Source: Lachnospiraceae bacterium (GTDB lineage: Bacteria > Bacillota > Clostridia > Lachnospirales > Lachnospiraceae). Taken from it: 64,000 nt of DNA. The stretch's first letter is position 1. Every line of letters begins with the position of its first letter. Location: NCBI GenBank assembly GCA_017526985.1, contig JAFXQR010000179.1, forward strand, positions 1 through 64,000, read 5' to 3'. The notes under the pieces are model-generated. The model ran no database searches, was not told where the DNA came from, and saw nothing but the letters and a program-made list of their open reading frames with translations. Both the position numbers and the translations under genes were made by a program. Shown here piece after piece: positions 15,244-24,154 of the stretch.

Positions 15244-16449
15244 ATGAAAAAATCAAAGTACGCTGACAAGATCGTGGATCTGATCGAGGATACCCTGGTA
15301 GAACTTGGGCGTTCCGACGATTTTACAATCGGCGACAACCTGGATAACGATGAGTTTTCGATCACCCTGGAGCATGACGCTTCCGGCCGTCATTTCGATT
15401 ACGATCTGGCAGAGCTGTATCACACCAAAGAAGAAGAGGATATCAAGGTAAAAGATCAGTATCGTGATCATCTGAAGGAGCGCATCGTTAATTTTGTCAA
15501 TAATACTCTCGAAGCTACCCGCCAGCAGCAGGAAGAGAACGAGTATGATGATGAATACGATGACGACGAGTACGACGATGATGAATATGACGATGACGAT
15601 GAATATGATGACGAAGACTACGACGACGAGGATGAAGACTACGACGATGAAGAGGAAGAAGATGAGTTAGATGAGGAAGGGGAAAGCGCTTCCGAAGAAA
15701 ACGAAACCTTTCCGGAAAGAGTAAACCGCCTGTTCCCGAATAATTCATTCAGCGCTTCCGAAGTAGCTTTCATCCGTGAGAAGGATTTCGGACATCCGAT
15801 CGAGAACTATAGCGAAGAACAGCTGCACACTCTTTATCGTTTTCAGTACCTGTTCCAGGAACAGTTTAAACTGATCGCAGATCCGAACCTGAACACAGCG
15901 ATTATGGAAGCGGCCGGAAATCTTCTGCGCAGCGGATATTCCACAGAGCATGTGGAAACTACCGTGATCCGGGAATATTACAACAACCTGCGTGAGAATG
16001 GCCGCCCGGCAGATACCGGTATTGTCAGCGAAATGACGGTATCCGGAAGTACAGAACACCCGGTGGTAACTCCGGTAGAAGCTCCGAAGGATATCAAAGT
16101 GGTTTCTTCTAACGACGTTTTCCCGTCAGGACTGAAGAATGACCGCATGCCGTTCTGTGTGTTTGTTACTGTAAATGAGCCGGATCCGGAGATGGAGAAG
16201 AGAATTACCGGCCCGGTGATCGAACAGATCAAAGAAAAGTCCGGTGATATCGCTTTGCAGGATCTCCTGTTTATCAAGGTTTCTGAAGATACGATGATCG
16301 GTATGGGCGGAATGACTCCGGAGTATCTACAGCAGTTCTGCAAGGACGCACCGTTCATCAAAAGTGACCTGCAGGATACGGTATATCATATCTCTGACAA
16401 CCGTCTGGTGGATGTGGAAGCTGACAGAGATGAGGAAAGAAATTATTAA
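15244..16449 (+). CDS. Protein with long Asp/Glu/Tyr acidic repeat, 401 aa
   Basis: The ATG at 15244 is used because GGAGGAG lies directly before it. Residues about 100-145 are almost entirely Asp, Glu and Tyr in an imperfect DDEYDD repeat, giving an extremely acidic linker between an N-terminal helical domain and a C-terminal half with EVAFIREKDFGHPIENYSEE and a VNEPDPEMEKRITGPVIEQI stretch. Acidic tails of this type mimic DNA or bind basic proteins in other systems. No enzymatic motif is seen. It is alone under its promoter motif, then followed by the 16465-17984 pair. Confidence 0.6.
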   Translation: MKKSKYADKIVDLIEDTLVELGRSDDFTIGDNLDNDEFSITLEHDASGRHFDYDLAELYHTKEEEDIKVKDQYRDHLKERIVNFVNNTLEATRQQQEENEYDDEYDDDEYDDDEYDDDDEYDDEDYDDEDEDYDDEEEEDELDEEGESASEENETFPERVNRLFPNNSFSASEVAFIREKDFGHPIENYSEEQLHTLYRFQYLFQEQFKLIADPNLNTAIMEAAGNLLRSGYSTEHVETTVIREYYNNLRENGRPADTGIVSEMTVSGSTEHPVVTPVEAPKDIKVVSSNDVFPSGLKNDRMPFCVFVTVNEPDPEMEKRITGPVIEQIKEKSGDIALQDLLFIKVSEDTMIGMGGMTPEYLQQFCKDAPFIKSDLQDTVYHISDNRLVDVEADRDEERNY

Positions 16450-16464
16450 CCGTCTTTACAAAGT

Positions 16465-16893
16465 ATGAAGTTTGTGATTGCCGATAAAACAAAGAAATAC
16501 GCACTGTTGGATATCATTCCGGCCCCGGATGCTCTTCTGATCAATTCACTAGAGGTTCTGGAGCCGGATCTGTTCCATATACTGCCGGAAGACAGTATTG
16601 ATGTGCAGAAGATCCGGGTGGAAAATTGGCTGGATGGGCGTGTGTTTCGGGAGTGCTCCCACGCTTTTGATGCGTATGCACTAAATGAACTCGAACTTAT
16701 GCCAATGAAAGCACATTTTGGGCGTATGAACGAATTTTTCTGGGCACTTGGGTTTATTAAATATTTCGAAAAAGACGATGGGATTACAATGCGGCCATTG
16801 CATTCCCAATGTCTTTCTTTTGTTTATTTCGGCTATGAATGGTGCCAATTGTATTGTTTGAAAGGATATGAGCAATGGATTGCAGAACATTGA
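16465..16893 (+). CDS. Uncharacterised protein paired with a HipA-like kinase, 142 aa
   Basis: A soluble 142-residue protein (MKFVIADKTKKYALLDIIPA onward) overlapping the next gene by 19 bases. It has no helix-turn-helix, so it is not a HipB-type antitoxin by sequence. The overlap makes it the natural partner of the kinase; it might be a novel modulator or an N-terminal subdomain encoded separately. The composition changes toward AT-rich from about 16.7 kb. Confidence 0.55.
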   Translation: MKFVIADKTKKYALLDIIPAPDALLINSLEVLEPDLFHILPEDSIDVQKIRVENWLDGRVFRECSHAFDAYALNELELMPMKAHFGRMNEFFWALGFIKYFEKDDGITMRPLHSQCLSFVYFGYEWCQLYCLKGYEQWIAEH

Positions 16894-17984
16894 TGCATCA
16901 GAATACGCCGGTTGCAGAAGTAAAGATCGATGCGGATATGATCGTTGGTTTTTCCAGGGTCTTTATCCCGGATCTTTTGCCAATTGGTACAAGAATTGAT
17001 AATCCAATGATGAAATCGCAGGAGTTTTACCGTATCAAAGAATGGGTAAAATCCAGATCGATCCCCAAAGAGAGGCAAGGAATCGAGCGTATTCAAAAGG
17101 TTTTACAGATCACACCAAATGATGCATTTCTCAGATCATTAGCAGTCAGCTTAAGTGATACTTATTGGATTAAAGAAGACGGCTGTCCTCTGCAATGGGA
17201 AGATGTGAACTACTTTGACAATGGTTTTGATCCAATCTTTGCCAACATTATCTCTGGTGGCTCAACAGCGGTTTCTTTTTCACCAACTCCGGATTTTACG
17301 ACAGACGGAACGATGTCTAAATTCTGGATACAGTCCGGAGGAAACCATTTCTTATATAAGATTGATACGCAGTATCAAAACCAGGAATCTGCAAACGAAG
17401 TGGTAGTAAGCCGAATCTCAAGAGAACTCGGTATTTTAACAACGCCTTATGAGCAGGCTTTTTTATCAGATAAAACTCCTGTCTGTGTTTGTCCGAGTTA
17501 TATCAAAGACCAATATACAGACTATATTAACGGAGTGGCGTTAAAACACGCTCATATCGGGGATTTCTCCAATTTTTCCCTGGTTCGTTATATTGAGAGA
17601 GATCTTGGTTTAAAGAAAGAGCTGGATCAGATCCGACTGATCGATGTGCTGTTCTATAATACAGACAGACACGAGCGTAACATCGGGTTCTCTATAAAGA
17701 ACAATGATATTCATACGATTCAGATGATCCCGGCTTTCGATAATGGTCACTGTCTGGGTGTCGTTCCTGTAAATAAAAACGATGATATGAAGCTGTTCTA
17801 CAAAAAGCGTGAAGATTTAGTCTTTGATATTGAATCTGAAGCAGACCTGGATGAAGAACGGTTTTTATCCATCCTGAAAGAGGTTTATGAATCGTTTGAA
17901 GTTCCGGAAGAACGGTTTTGTATTGCTTCCGAAATCCTTTCTGACGGATGTAAACTTCTTGAAGACAGGAGTAAGGAGCGATAA
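16875..17984 (+). CDS. HipA/CtkA-like serine/threonine kinase, 369 aa
   Basis: The N-terminus LMHQNTPVAEVKID fits the HipA N-terminal subdomain. The C-terminal half carries FYNTDRHERNIGF (the catalytic DRHxxN loop) and QMIPAFDNGHCLG (the metal-binding DFG-equivalent DNG), the two motifs that define HipA-fold kinases. HipA kinases phosphorylate aminoacyl-tRNA synthetases or other proteins and cause growth arrest; phage and plasmid relatives can be regulators. No Xre antitoxin is next to it, only the unrelated 142-residue protein. The start could alternatively be the ATG at 16893, which overlaps the upstream stop. Confidence 0.75.
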   Translation: MDCRTLMHQNTPVAEVKIDADMIVGFSRVFIPDLLPIGTRIDNPMMKSQEFYRIKEWVKSRSIPKERQGIERIQKVLQITPNDAFLRSLAVSLSDTYWIKEDGCPLQWEDVNYFDNGFDPIFANIISGGSTAVSFSPTPDFTTDGTMSKFWIQSGGNHFLYKIDTQYQNQESANEVVVSRISRELGILTTPYEQAFLSDKTPVCVCPSYIKDQYTDYINGVALKHAHIGDFSNFSLVRYIERDLGLKKELDQIRLIDVLFYNTDRHERNIGFSIKNNDIHTIQMIPAFDNGHCLGVVPVNKNDDMKLFYKKREDLVFDIESEADLDEERFLSILKEVYESFEVPEERFCIASEILSDGCKLLEDRSKER

Positions 17985-18000
17985 CCGGATTTTTATTTTA

Positions 18001-18010
18001 TTTTTCATAT
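18001..18010 (+). promoter_or_regulatory. TTTTTCATAT promoter motif
   Basis: Lies 67 bp before the ATG at 18078; the leader holds a small GCCGG/CCGGC hairpin at 18029-18045. Confidence 0.7.
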
Positions 18011-18077
18011 AATTCTGACTGCTAAAATGCCGGTATTTTTCCGGCAAGACAAATATTACTTCAGGAGGTAAAAATCA

Positions 18078-18566
18078 ATGGCAGAAGAGAACAAGGAGTG
18101 GAGCAAAGCATTTACAGCATTCAAGGAGTTCAAGGATGCGGTTATGGCTGATCCGGCAAACGCAGCAGAGGGCACTCACACCTTCAAGCAGAAGGATGGC
18201 ACAGAGGTGGAGCTGCCCAACAAGAACTACAATGTAAGCAACTTCCAGAATTACAAGACCAAAGAAGGTAAGGATATGTCCTCCTTCACGATCAGCAAGT
18301 TCGGTGCTGAGCAGGTAAAGATCAACCTGTCCAAGAACGGCGTTCTGGCAAGTGCAGAATACACCAACTGGACTGGCGTAGAGAAGGGTGCTCTGCCGGC
18401 CGAGAAGGAATTCGTCGGAAAAGACTTCGAGAAGCTGTCTGGCCTGATCAAGGATCCGCTGCTGAAAGACATCTGTGCAAAGCTGGATTGGACCAAGGTC
18501 CAGGGAGAGGTTCAGCAGACTGCAGAGGCTGCTGCACCGGAAGCAGAAGACGACAAGGAGATGTAA
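18078..18566 (+). CDS. Uncharacterised, probably abundant soluble protein, 162 aa
   Basis: The gene has a perfect AGGAGG site, its own promoter motif and a strong terminator, and uses preferred codons (AAG, CTG, GCA) more consistently than its neighbours, all signs of high expression. The product begins AEENKEWSKAFTAFKEFKDA and ends in an acidic tail (EAAAPEAEDDKEM), a layout seen in single-stranded-DNA-binding proteins, where the acidic tip recruits partners. I see no clear OB-fold signature, so that remains a guess. It lies just before the replication origin. Confidence 0.6.
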   Translation: MAEENKEWSKAFTAFKEFKDAVMADPANAAEGTHTFKQKDGTEVELPNKNYNVSNFQNYKTKEGKDMSSFTISKFGAEQVKINLSKNGVLASAEYTNWTGVEKGALPAEKEFVGKDFEKLSGLIKDPLLKDICAKLDWTKVQGEVQQTAEAAAPEAEDDKEM

Positions 18567-18592
18567 GATTCTCCATCCAAAACAACAACGAA

Positions 18593-18625
18593 GCGGGCAG
18601 CGATCTGTCCGCTTTTTGTTTGTTG
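18593..18625 (+). terminator. Intrinsic terminator
   Basis: AGCGGGCAG pairs with CTGTCCGCT (one wobble) around CGAT, followed by TTTTTG. It insulates the iteron region from upstream transcription. Confidence 0.85.
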
Positions 18626-18731
18626 TTTTATTATTGTTTTTATACAACATCTTTTCTTATTCTTTTCTTAAAACACCCGGAATGCCGATAAATAAAGGGT
18701 TTTGGGTAAAAAGAACGATATTTTTTTGGTA

Positions 18732-19400
18732 GAAGTTCTGCAAAAGACCCCGACAAGTAAGATATCCGGATGGTAGAAGTTCTATAAAACAACGGTGTGA
18801 TTCATCTGTGGTAAGTTCTATAAAAATCCGGAAGAATAAAGGCGAAGTTCTGCAAAATTATGTAGTATAAAGAAAAAGATATGCAAAAAGATCCAAAAGA
18901 TGTGTAAAATTCTGGTATTCGCAAGAAAAGATATATAAAAATATGGTATCCTTTTTTTGAAGTTCTATAATATTTTGGTGTGTATATGGGGAAATTCGAT
19001 AAGATCTTATCAAAGTTCTATAGAAAAATGGTATATTCTCTCTGAAGTTATGTAAAAATCCGGTATGGATAAACCGTTTACCGCAAAACTTCCGTTAAAA
19101 CAGGTGAAGTTATGTAAAAAAATGGTATGGATTCACTGAATTCCGTTAAGAGTGAGGGGAAATATTATGTTTATCGCCCGATATTTTCTCCAAAAATTTT
19201 TTAGTTATGTAATAATCCGGTATGTTTTAGCGATAAAACGCTCCAATAAGGCCCGGAAGTTATATAAAAATCTGGTAAGTCAGATCGGAAGTTCTGTAAA
19301 AATCCGGTAAGAAACAGGAGAAGTTCTATAAAAATCCGGTAGAAATCATCAAAGTTCTGTAAAAATCCGGTGGACTCTGAAGTTCTATAAAAATATGGTA
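18732..19400 (+). repeat. Iteron family A, about 16 degenerate direct copies; probable replication origin
   Basis: Copies of roughly AGTTCTATAAAAATCCGGTA run in the same direction through the whole stretch. The best ones begin near 19256, 19288, 19320, 19351 and 19379, a spacing of 28-32 bp, close to three helical turns, so Rep would bind one DNA face. Copies degrade toward the left (18732-19014). The region is very AT-rich, lacks genes and lies directly before the initiator gene. Iterons bind Rep_3-type initiators and set copy number. Confidence 0.85.
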
Positions 19401-19499
19401 TAAAAAATCACTATTTCTAGTATATATTGGCGCCTAAAACACCATATTTTGTTAAAATGTACTTGCATCAAAAACAAGATTATGTTACTCTTTGAAAGT

Positions 19500-19601
19500 A
19501 AGTTTTGCGTCAAACGGTGGAAGTTTAGCCGTAAACGGTGTTTTGAAGTCAAAGTTTGGCGGTAAATGGTAGAAAAATACCAAAGTTTGGCGATAAACGG
19601 T
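19500..19601 (+). repeat. Iteron family B, four direct copies before rep
   Basis: Copies of AAGTTTGGCGGTAAACGGT begin at 19500, 19521, 19552 and 19583; the last two intervals are exactly 31 bp. A fifth copy lies inverted at 19073-19091 inside the family A array. Families A and B share AAGTT at the left and GGT(A) at the right with the same overall length. Their position just upstream of the ATG at 19636 suggests autoregulation of rep. Confidence 0.8.
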
Positions 19602-19635
19602 ATCATACTGCTACTTAAACAATGAGGTGGGAAAA

Positions 19636-20883
19636 ATGGCAAGGTCTGTACAGGAAAAACTGCCGGCATCCACATATATCGGAAGCCCGGTCTATAAGAA
19701 ATCAAACGCTCTGATCCTGAGTCTGTCTACACCAACACTGGTTACAAACAAGCTTTTTATGATCTCTACAATGCGTGCTGAAAAAACAGCCGACGGGATG
19801 ATCACGGCCAGTATCGCAGGTACGGAGCTTCGCAAGATCTTTGGTAAAGATGATAATTACGGGTCATTCTATGAAACTATCGCTTATGCCTGCTACGGGT
19901 CCGGGGATTCTTCTGATGATGAGGGAAAGCAGAGAAAGCGGCATAACGGGACATTGCTGGATTATCAGGCAGTAATGGAGGATCGGGAAAATCATGAGTT
20001 TAGCGCTCATAATCTCGTGATGGATGCGGAGTTTAAAAAAGGGGTCCTGTCAATAACCTTTAATCCAAAGATGAGCAATTATATCATCGATATGAAAAAT
20101 AACTATACCTGTCTGAATGCAGACGAGATGATGTCCATGAATTCCCTGTATTCCTATCGCTTTCTGGAGATCTTTAAACAAAATATGGATATCCAGGAAT
20201 GGATCCAAAGACAGACAGATCCTAATGAATTAGATCGGTCGGACAAGCCGTTTTATATACAGTATGGCATCACCACATTAAAACTGATGATGGGTATCAT
20301 CGACGGGTCTTCCGCGCCGGTGATCAAAGCGATGCGAAAGAAGAGAGGGGGTAGCGGTCTTGACTATGAAGAAATTGAGAAATTTGATACTTCCTCTATG
20401 AAAATCTTTGCAAATTTCAGACGCAATGTTCTGGAAGTAGCAAAGAAAGAACTGGATGAAAAAGCTTCGATCCGGTTTGAATATGAGCTTGTTCGTTCTG
20501 GCAGGGGCGGAAAAACAACAGCGGTTGACTTTTATATTTATCCAAATGATAAAAATATCCAAAAGATAAAACAGAAATCACAGGCCACTGCAGAGATAAT
20601 CCCGAATATGGATGATCTGATCGATGAAGCAAGAGACCTGATCGTAGAAAAGCTTCCGACGAAAGACCTTCGTGAGCTGATCACAGCGGCCGGCGGTGAT
20701 ATCCGGAAGGTTCGAACCGCCTATGAATATGTGAAATCCAAGGGAGATGTAAGTAATCTGACCGGGTATATGCTGTCTGCTATCCGGGAAAATTACCAAA
20801 ACATATCCAAAAAGAGCAGTTTTGGAAATATTATGCGGCACGAAGATTCGGAGTACGAAGAGTTTATAAAACGATGCACCTAA
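19636..20883 (+). CDS. Plasmid replication initiator, Rep_3-like, 415 aa
   Basis: The ATG at 19636 follows GAGGTGGG. The N-terminal half contains two winged-helix-like parts: LSTPTLVTNKLFMISTMRA with GTELRKIFG, then ITFNPKMSNYIIDMKNNYTC and SMNSLYSYRFLEIFKQN, the typical Rep_3 pattern in which a tyrosine-rich helix (YSYRFLEI) follows a beta hairpin. Such proteins bind iterons, open the origin and recruit host helicase. It lies immediately after both iteron arrays. The C-terminal ~120 residues (from about residue 310) are an extension with LRELITAAGGDIRKVRTAYE. The terminator at 20891 serves both this and the converging gene. Confidence 0.85.
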   Translation: MARSVQEKLPASTYIGSPVYKKSNALILSLSTPTLVTNKLFMISTMRAEKTADGMITASIAGTELRKIFGKDDNYGSFYETIAYACYGSGDSSDDEGKQRKRHNGTLLDYQAVMEDRENHEFSAHNLVMDAEFKKGVLSITFNPKMSNYIIDMKNNYTCLNADEMMSMNSLYSYRFLEIFKQNMDIQEWIQRQTDPNELDRSDKPFYIQYGITTLKLMMGIIDGSSAPVIKAMRKKRGGSGLDYEEIEKFDTSSMKIFANFRRNVLEVAKKELDEKASIRFEYELVRSGRGGKTTAVDFYIYPNDKNIQKIKQKSQATAEIIPNMDDLIDEARDLIVEKLPTKDLRELITAAGGDIRKVRTAYEYVKSKGDVSNLTGYMLSAIRENYQNISKKSSFGNIMRHEDSEYEEFIKRCT

Positions 20884-20890
20884 AGAAAAC

Positions 20891-20913
20891 GGGAGAGGTA
20901 AAACACCTCTCCC
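20891..20913. terminator. Bidirectional terminator
   Basis: A perfect nine-pair stem (GGGAGAGGT with ACCTCTCCC) lies between the convergent rep and 20921-21361 genes. T-tracts are weak on both sides. Confidence 0.65.
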
Positions 20914-20920
20914 AGATGAT

Positions 20921-21361
20921 TTATCTTACCGTATGCCAGTATAAGAGCTCCGCAAAGCTGCTGTATCCGGTGAGCATCTGCAGCGTCAGATACAGAGCAT
21001 CGATCTGATCCTGTGAAGTACAGGCCCGGATATGTTCGATGAACTTAGTGGCATAGAATACCGCTTTCATCACGGGGATGTTGTTGTGCCAATCCATCTC
21101 TCGCAGATCCCAGCCACCCAGAAAATCATCTTCTCCGGCTAAATACCTTGCTTCTTCTTTGACGAAGGACAGACCGGTGATCGCCCGAAAGGCCGTCAGG
21201 ATTTCCGGATTATCCTTCATTTTGACGATCTGCGCATACCCGTGATCCGGATCGGTATCCCGCAGGGCAGCCGCAGCCTCCGTCAGCGCAGCGCCAAGCC
21301 GGAAACGATCTTCACTCTCCAGCATTGGCAGTTCTCTTGCAAAAACAGTTTTGTTATCCAT
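20921..21361 (-). CDS. Uncharacterised helical protein, 146 aa
   Basis: The start at 21361 (MDNKTVFARELPMLESEDRF) has AAAGGAGAAA upstream on the minus strand; a longer frame to 21487 lacks a ribosome site. The product is helical and soluble with no recognised motif. It is convergent with rep. A TATTACTATAGG stretch around 21410-21425 might hold its promoter, but the TTTTTCATAT motif is absent, which sets this gene apart from most others. Confidence 0.55.
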   Translation of the reverse strand: MDNKTVFARELPMLESEDRFRLGAALTEAAAALRDTDPDHGYAQIVKMKDNPEILTAFRAITGLSFVKEEARYLAGEDDFLGGWDLREMDWHNNIPVMKAVFYATKFIEHIRACTSQDQIDALYLTLQMLTGYSSFAELLYWHTVR

Positions 21362-21514
21362 ATTTTTCTCCTTTCCCTTATTGGGTTTTTGTGAGCCCTT
21401 TTCGGTGGGCCTATAGTAATATAGCTGAAAAGTCAGAACATAAAAAATCATATATAAAAAAATGAGAGAGGCGAAAACCTCCCTCAAATCTTCTTTTCTT
21501 ATAAGTTCTGTAGA

Positions 21515-23290
21515 TCAGAGACGGAAGCGAAGCGTGTCTTCTTCCCGCAGGCCGCAGTCCTCTGCGAAATCTCTGGTCAGCCGGTAGTTTTTGTGCTTCT
21601 GGTAGTCGAACTTCTCATCCAGTATCGGTTTTTCGTTGTGACAGCAGATGATCTCTTTGCTATAAGGAAGCGTTCTGATCTCATCCACATCCATAATCGG
21701 ACGGGCATCGAACTCGATGGAATGCGGGCTGTACTTATTTAAACCAGGAATTTGCCGGTGTCCGATCTTCTTTGCAAAATACTCGCAGGTTGCCACTTCG
21801 TCACCACCCATATAAATCTTAAATGGGCGGTTTGCATCAATTACCTCGTAATCATCCGGATATTGACCCTTCAACTGGGTAACCGACTGGTAGATAACTG
21901 TAGCAGAAACATCGATCGCACGCATTGTGGCCAGCTTTTCCTTAAATCCGGGAAATTCTGCAATATTCGGGAATTCATCCAGCATGAATCTTATGTGGCC
22001 CAGGCTGTCTTTGTCACCGATCGCCAATACCTCAGCAGTTTTCAGATCTGCCAGATATTTCTCAGCCATTTCTCTGGTAGAGCGCCGACTTACCACCTCA
22101 TTATCCGCATCTATGATCTCATACCAGCCATTGTCGATCTTGACAGGCTCCTCGATTTTTCCGCCTTTGCCGTCTGCTGCGATGTAGATACCTTCTGCGA
22201 AATCCTGTCCCTCCGGCAGGTTCTTCGGAGAAACATACTTAATCCTGGAATTGCGGATTGCCTGCACTTTATCTTCAATCCCTTTCTCCACAGCTTCTTC
22301 CGGGAAGTAGCGGATCAGTTCACCGTTTTTTAAGACCATCTTTTTGCATTTGCCGCTGTGGATTTCATCCGAAAGATCCCACAGGTGGCTCCAGAGCTGC
22401 TCAAACAAAAGAGAGATGAGAAAATTATAAGTCTTGTTGTCGTACGGCGAGATCAGAAAGAGAGCATCTCGGCCTTTTCCGAAAGAGTCCAAATCGATCG
22501 TATCCGTATCTGTCAGATCCCGGAGCTGTTTAATACTGAATCGGTCCAGTGCGACTTCTGCGGCTATTACGATCTCCCGCAGGGTTTTTGCTCCGCTCAG
22601 AGAGAAGGCATCATAGGATTTGAGACAGAACGGTACGGCGTCTTCATTTTTGCCCGTTACCTCAAATTCGCGGATATTCTCAAAGATCTCACCGAACTTT
22701 TTAAGATCTTCTGCCAGCCGAACCAGCTCCAGAAGCCCAAATAAGGTTACCGGATAGGTTTCTTTACCGATAATTTCCGGGATCTGTGCATACGGCCGTT
22801 CATCATTCTGCGGATGCAGCACCAGAAGACTGATACAGGAACATAAGAGCATTTTCGTCGCATCTTCCCAGAACGGATCCAGACGATCATCTTCTTTGTG
22901 CCAGATTTCAAGCAGGTGTTCTGCCAAAGATATTACGGATTTCTCATCCCTGCAGTATTTTAACGGATTGTACTTCATTGTTCTTCCGTCTTCCAGGATG
23001 GACGGGGCTGTACCAAACACCCGGACATTGTATCCGTTTCTTCGCAGCATCTCTCCGGTAGCATCCAGATTCTCGCTTATCGGATCTGTGACCACATAGT
23101 TGGCATTCATCTGCAGTATATTGGGTTTTACGATAAATCTGCCTTTTCCTGAGCCGCATACTCCAAAAACAAGAGTATTTAATGGCTTGAAATGCTTTCT
23201 GGTATTCATCGATATAAATGCGTTCTGTGACAGGATCGCATTGTTGTAGGCATTTCTGAAATCCTTTATCGGATCTTCTTTTGTCTTCAT
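21515..23290 (-). CDS. VirD4/TraG-like coupling ATPase, 591 aa
   Basis: Near residues 40-51 the Walker A TLVFGVCGSGKGRFI is followed by NYVVTDPISENLDATG, the hallmark TraG/VirD4 arrangement; Walker B is LDEFPNIAEFPGF and a sensor stretch is VIYQSVTQLKGQY. These hexameric ATPases couple relaxosomes to the transfer channel. I start at 23290 because GGAGGAATAAG precedes it. Unlike most VirD4 proteins it has no N-terminal membrane helices; a one-helix protein is encoded one base upstream. The opposite orientation from rep places it in a separate minus-strand transfer block. Confidence 0.85.
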   Translation of the reverse strand: MKTKEDPIKDFRNAYNNAILSQNAFISMNTRKHFKPLNTLVFGVCGSGKGRFIVKPNILQMNANYVVTDPISENLDATGEMLRRNGYNVRVFGTAPSILEDGRTMKYNPLKYCRDEKSVISLAEHLLEIWHKEDDRLDPFWEDATKMLLCSCISLLVLHPQNDERPYAQIPEIIGKETYPVTLFGLLELVRLAEDLKKFGEIFENIREFEVTGKNEDAVPFCLKSYDAFSLSGAKTLREIVIAAEVALDRFSIKQLRDLTDTDTIDLDSFGKGRDALFLISPYDNKTYNFLISLLFEQLWSHLWDLSDEIHSGKCKKMVLKNGELIRYFPEEAVEKGIEDKVQAIRNSRIKYVSPKNLPEGQDFAEGIYIAADGKGGKIEEPVKIDNGWYEIIDADNEVVSRRSTREMAEKYLADLKTAEVLAIGDKDSLGHIRFMLDEFPNIAEFPGFKEKLATMRAIDVSATVIYQSVTQLKGQYPDDYEVIDANRPFKIYMGGDEVATCEYFAKKIGHRQIPGLNKYSPHSIEFDARPIMDVDEIRTLPYSKEIICCHNEKPILDEKFDYQKHKNYRLTRDFAEDCGLREEDTLRFRL

Positions 23291-23291
23291 C

Positions 23292-23447
23292 TTATTCCTC
23301 CTTATCTGCGTATTTCTTTGTGAATTCCGATGCGGATCCAAGATCCGGGTCTTCTTTTGTGCCACAGGTCTTCTTCACAAGCCCGGCGATAAAAGCGGCT
23401 GCTGTGATAATACCGACTGCAGCGAGAACGATAGGTCCTTTTTTCAT
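23292..23447 (-). CDS. Single-helix membrane protein, 51 aa
   Basis: From the minus-strand ATG at 23447 the peptide begins MKKGPIVLAAVGIITAAAFI, a single transmembrane segment, followed by a charged tail (GTKEDPDLGSASEFTKKYAD). The stop is one base before the start of the VirD4-like gene, so the two are tightly coupled; it could provide the membrane anchor that the ATPase lacks. GGAGATGAG lies upstream of its start. A cluster of palindromic modules occupies the DNA before it. Confidence 0.6.
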   Translation of the reverse strand: MKKGPIVLAAVGIITAAAFIAGLVKKTCGTKEDPDLGSASEFTKKYADKEE

Positions 23448-23460
23448 TGTAATCTCATCT

Positions 23461-23590
23461 CCTCTCCGAGGAAAGCAGCTCCGCTGCTCCCCTCTACGAT
23501 GGACGCTGCTTCGCAGCTTTCCTTTCAGGGATGCCGCAGAGCGGCTGTCCTCTCTAATTCGGGAAGCCGCTTTGCAGCTGCCCCCTTTAG
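23461..23590 (-). repeat. Four intergenic palindromic modules (minus-oriented)
   Basis: Read on the minus strand there are four consecutive units such as GGAAAGCTGCGAAGCAGCG and GGACAGCCGCTCTGCGGC, each a GCNGC-nnn-GCNGC hairpin followed by TCC. Units differ in arm sequence but keep pairing, as expected for selection on the hairpin or for independent copies. The same module is found inside genes elsewhere. Confidence 0.8.
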
Positions 23591-23725
23591 TATATATTTT
23601 GCTGTAAGACCGGCCGATATTCAAGCCGATACATTTTACTACCTGGATACCAAAATCCGACCAAAATGACCACATTTTTAGACAAAACAGCCGGAAAGTG
23701 GTAATTTCGGTACCATTTTGGAAAA

Positions 23726-24154
23726 CTATATTTTAAAATGATCTGCAAACGGGTAGGAGACCGGGACATCGGTCAGCATCAGATGCAGTCCGTTAAACAT
23801 ATCCAAATAGATTTTCTGGGATGCGAGCGGGATACGGATCTCTTCTTCCGATCCATCTTCAAAGTGGAAAGTAATGGACTCCAGCAGGGACTGTTTGACC
23901 AGCTGGAAGAAAGTATGCCGAAAAGTCTCGTCTGGCCGGTCAGTATTCTGATAATCCATATTGTCCTCTTTTTCATCCAGCTCCAGAGAAAGCTGGGATG
24001 CAATAGAGAATTCAACATACTGTCCCTCCGAAAAAGCGCACTGCCGGCGGATACCATAGATCTTAACTTCCACGGTATCCCGGTCAGAAGGGATGGTCTT
24101 TACATAATTATGCATTAAGCGAAGTGATACGCTGCTGCAGTTTTTTCGGTTCAT
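23726..24154 (-). CDS. Uncharacterised protein, 142 aa
   Basis: Minus-strand gene starting MNRKNCSSVSLRLMHNYVKT, overlapping the upstream gene by four bases. Two segments, ITFHFEDGSEEEIRIPLASQ and KIYLDMFNGLHLML, suggest a beta-rich fold. No motif recognised. Between it and the palindrome cluster lie about 135 bp (23591-23725) in which I see no gene, only an AT-rich stretch. Confidence 0.55.
   Translation of the reverse strand: MNRKNCSSVSLRLMHNYVKTIPSDRDTVEVKIYGIRRQCAFSEGQYVEFSIASQLSLELDEKEDNMDYQNTDRPDETFRHTFFQLVKQSLLESITFHFEDGSEEEIRIPLASQKIYLDMFNGLHLMLTDVPVSYPFADHFKI

Noticed and set aside
16465..17984. Classical HipBA toxin-antitoxin system
   Set aside because: The kinase fits HipA, but the partner lacks any helix-turn-helix and no HipB-like gene is adjacent.
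18732..19400. Repeat array considered as a CRISPR
   Set aside because: Repeats are short, degenerate and separated by spacers of about 10 bp with no uniform spacer; there are no cas genes, and a Rep gene follows, which fits iterons.
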